Shown in pieces: positions 62,829 to 64,000 of a stretch of 64,000 bases of DNA (position 1 is the first letter of the stretch; each line of letters starts with the position of its first letter). The notes under the pieces were generated by a model that made no database searches, had not been told where the DNA came from, and saw nothing but the letters and a program-made list of their open reading frames with translations. Where the stretch lies: the NCBI GenBank assembly GCA_964057225.1, contig OZ059898.1, forward strand, positions 2,790,001 to 2,854,000, given 5' to 3'. Source of the DNA: Auanema rhodensis (taxonomy: Eukaryota > Nematoda > Chromadorea > Rhabditida > Rhabditidae). Both the position numbers and the translations under genes were made by a program.

Positions 62829-64000
62829 GCAATGTTGAGTGTACATGGAAACTCAACATACACTAATGCATCATTTTTCAAACGATCATAACTAATTTTT
62901 GTATTAAGCGTTTTTCAATGTAGTATAGTGCATTCGATGCGGATTTCTAAGCTGCGTCGATCTGTGTTATCAGATTTGCGCTAGCTTAAAAATGCACCGA
63001 GATATCAACTGATATAAGTTCACACTTATATCCTCGATTTTCATCCTGAAGAATTAATTTTTTCGTTGAATAACATTGTCCATCGTCTTTGCCTTGAAAA
63101 ATGGAATCTAAAAACATCTACTTTTTGCTAAATTATTTCGAAATTTTTCGAAAAAATTTTTGTCAAAATGTTTTTGGAAGCAATGTTGAGTGTACATGGA
63201 AACTCAACATACACTAATGCATCATTTTTCAAACGATCATAACTAATTTTTGTATTAAGCGTTTTTCAATGTAGTATAGTGCATTCGATGCGGATTTTTA
63301 AGCTGCGTCGATCTGTGTTATCAGATTTGCGCTAGCTTAAAAATGCACCGAGATATCAACTGATATAAGTTCACACTTATATCCTCGATTTTCACCCTGA
63401 AGAATTAACTTTTTCGTTGAATAACATTGTCCATCGTCTTTGCCTTAAAAAATGGAATCTAAAAACATCTACTTTTTGCTAAATTATTTCGAAATTTTTC
63501 GAAAAAATTTTTGTCAAAATGTTTTTGGAAGCAATGTTGAGTGTACATGGAAACTCAACATACACTAATGCATCATTTTTCAAACGATCATAACTAATTT
63601 TTGTATTAAGCGTTTTTCAATGTAGTATAGTGCATTCGATGCGGATTTCTAAGCTGCGTCGATCTGTGTTATCAGATTTGCGCTAGCTTAAAAATGCACC
63701 GAGATATCAACTGATATAAGTTCACACTTATATCCTCGATTTTCACCCTGAAGAATTAACTTTTTCGTTGAATAACATTGTCCATCGTCTTTGCCTTGAA
63801 AAAAGGAATCTAAAAACATCTACTTTTTGGTAAATTATTTTGAAATTTTTCGAAAAAATTTTTGTCAAAATGTTTTTGGAAGCAATGTTGAGTGTACATG
63901 GAAACTCAACATACACTAATGCATCATTTTTCAAACGATCATAACTAATTTTTGTATTAAGCGTTTTTCAATGTAGTATAGTGCATTCGATGCGGATTTT
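62829..64000 (+). repeat. Start of a third HOR copy, D-E-F and a partial
   Basis: D (62829), E (63180) and F (63531) repeat the first three positions of the 16-mer and 14-mer. F here has C119, unlike the other F copies, and keeps C230, A274 and G300. The partial copy begins at 63882. Confidence 0.85.
63882..64000 (+). repeat. Partial monomer, first 119 bases, cut by the window end
   Basis: It carries A66, cgttttt at 81-87 and intact gatgcggatttt at the edge, consistent with the S2 copy expected at this HOR position. The array continues beyond the window. Confidence 0.9.

Larger units (their letters stand above)
1..64000 (+). repeat. Tandem satellite array, 351-bp monomer, 182 full copies plus a partial
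   Basis: The block beginning gcaatgttgagtgtacatgg recurs every 351 bases from position 1 to the end, always in the same orientation. Starts checked at 352, 703, 1054, 7021, 14041, 17200, 21061, 28081 and 35101 fit a strict 351-base register. Starts checked after 35451 (for example 59319 and 63882) fit the same register shifted by one base. Composition is about 31% G+C. Copies differ mainly by substitutions at a limited set of positions. No unique sequence, mobile element or inversion interrupts the array, and both ends run off the window, so the true array is longer. Length and homogeneity are typical of centromeric or pericentromeric satellites in plants and animals. That chromosomal role is inference; no centromere function can be read from the sequence. 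The host is a eukaryote, possibly an arthropod. Confidence 0.98.
34048..64000 (+). repeat. Domain IV: T/C-rich monomers with a 16-mer/14-mer HOR
   Basis: T monomers carry T66, cttttctc at 81-88, A226, A274, usually C262, and C320; they recur every two to four copies. Other types are X (C-like 5' part, T-like 3' part), D (C119, T216, G275, C311), E (C230, A268, C311), F (C230, A274, G300), S1 and S2 (T216 with C298 or A274). The left part is irregular; from 52299 a long HOR is evident. Confidence 0.82.

Noticed and set aside
43034-63934. Four identical 63-codon minus-strand frames (43034, 53213, 58829, 63743)
   Set aside because: They fall in the F monomers of the long HOR, which carry G300. 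Their spacing (29, 16 and 14 monomers) is that of the HOR. Other G300 copies, such as that at 1054, are closed by T253, which makes another TAG. Openness tracks satellite SNPs, not coding selection.
1-64000. CRISPR array
   Set aside because: The repeat unit is 351 bp with no short repeat and unique spacer pattern, and there are no cas genes.
1-64000. Transposon or retroelement origin or insertion
   Set aside because: No terminal repeats, target-site duplications, poly-A tails or transposase or reverse transcriptase frames were seen, and the strict register leaves no room for an insertion.

Overview
The whole 64 kb window is one uninterrupted tandem satellite DNA array. It holds 182 complete head-to-tail monomers and a 119-bp partial one, all in the same orientation. 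The monomer is 351 bp and about 31% G+C (110 of 351 bases in the first copy). Copy starts follow 1+351(n-1) exactly through copy 101 at 35101. Copy 101 lacks one base, and later starts follow 35451+351(n-102) to the partial copy at 63882. I found no gene, RNA gene, transposon, CRISPR array or unique-sequence island. This is eukaryotic centromeric or pericentromeric-type heterochromatin rather than bacterial or phage DNA. The AT-rich monomer and motifs such as cataactaatttttgtat look to me like arthropod (insect) satellites, but this is a weak impression and the species cannot be named.

The information in the window lies in the pattern of monomer variants. Each variant is defined by a few diagnostic bases, numbered 1-351 with base 1 the g of gcaatgttg. 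Blocks of variants recur in fixed order as higher-order repeats (HORs), and the array falls into four domains. Domain I (1-12636, 36 copies) is built on an 8-mer HOR, A-B1-A2-A3-P-P-P-B (2808 bp), with full, expanded and shortened versions. Domain II (12637-21411, 25 copies) changes to C/S-type monomers with a 2-mer and a 4-mer HOR. Domain III (21412-34047, 36 copies) has K-H dimers repeated three times, then a 7-mer HOR (2457 bp) repeated twice. Domain IV (34048-64000) is dominated by T and C monomers. It ends in a 16-mer (5616 bp), a 14-mer version of it (4914 bp) and the start of a third copy.

Several monomers are hybrids: the 5' part of one type is joined to the 3' part of another, exactly where the HOR has lost copies. 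This is the expected footprint of unequal crossing-over or conversion in register. Variation is uneven along the monomer. Positions about 123-185 are almost invariant, while diagnostic changes concentrate at 51-120 and 216-326. Each monomer carries several short inverted repeats.

The only reading frames of note are seven 63-codon minus-strand frames inside the repeat. They start at TTG, have no ATG start, and are open only because one or two satellite SNPs remove stops. They are not genes. All variant calls were made by eye, so type labels and counts of rare variants should be treated as a careful draft.
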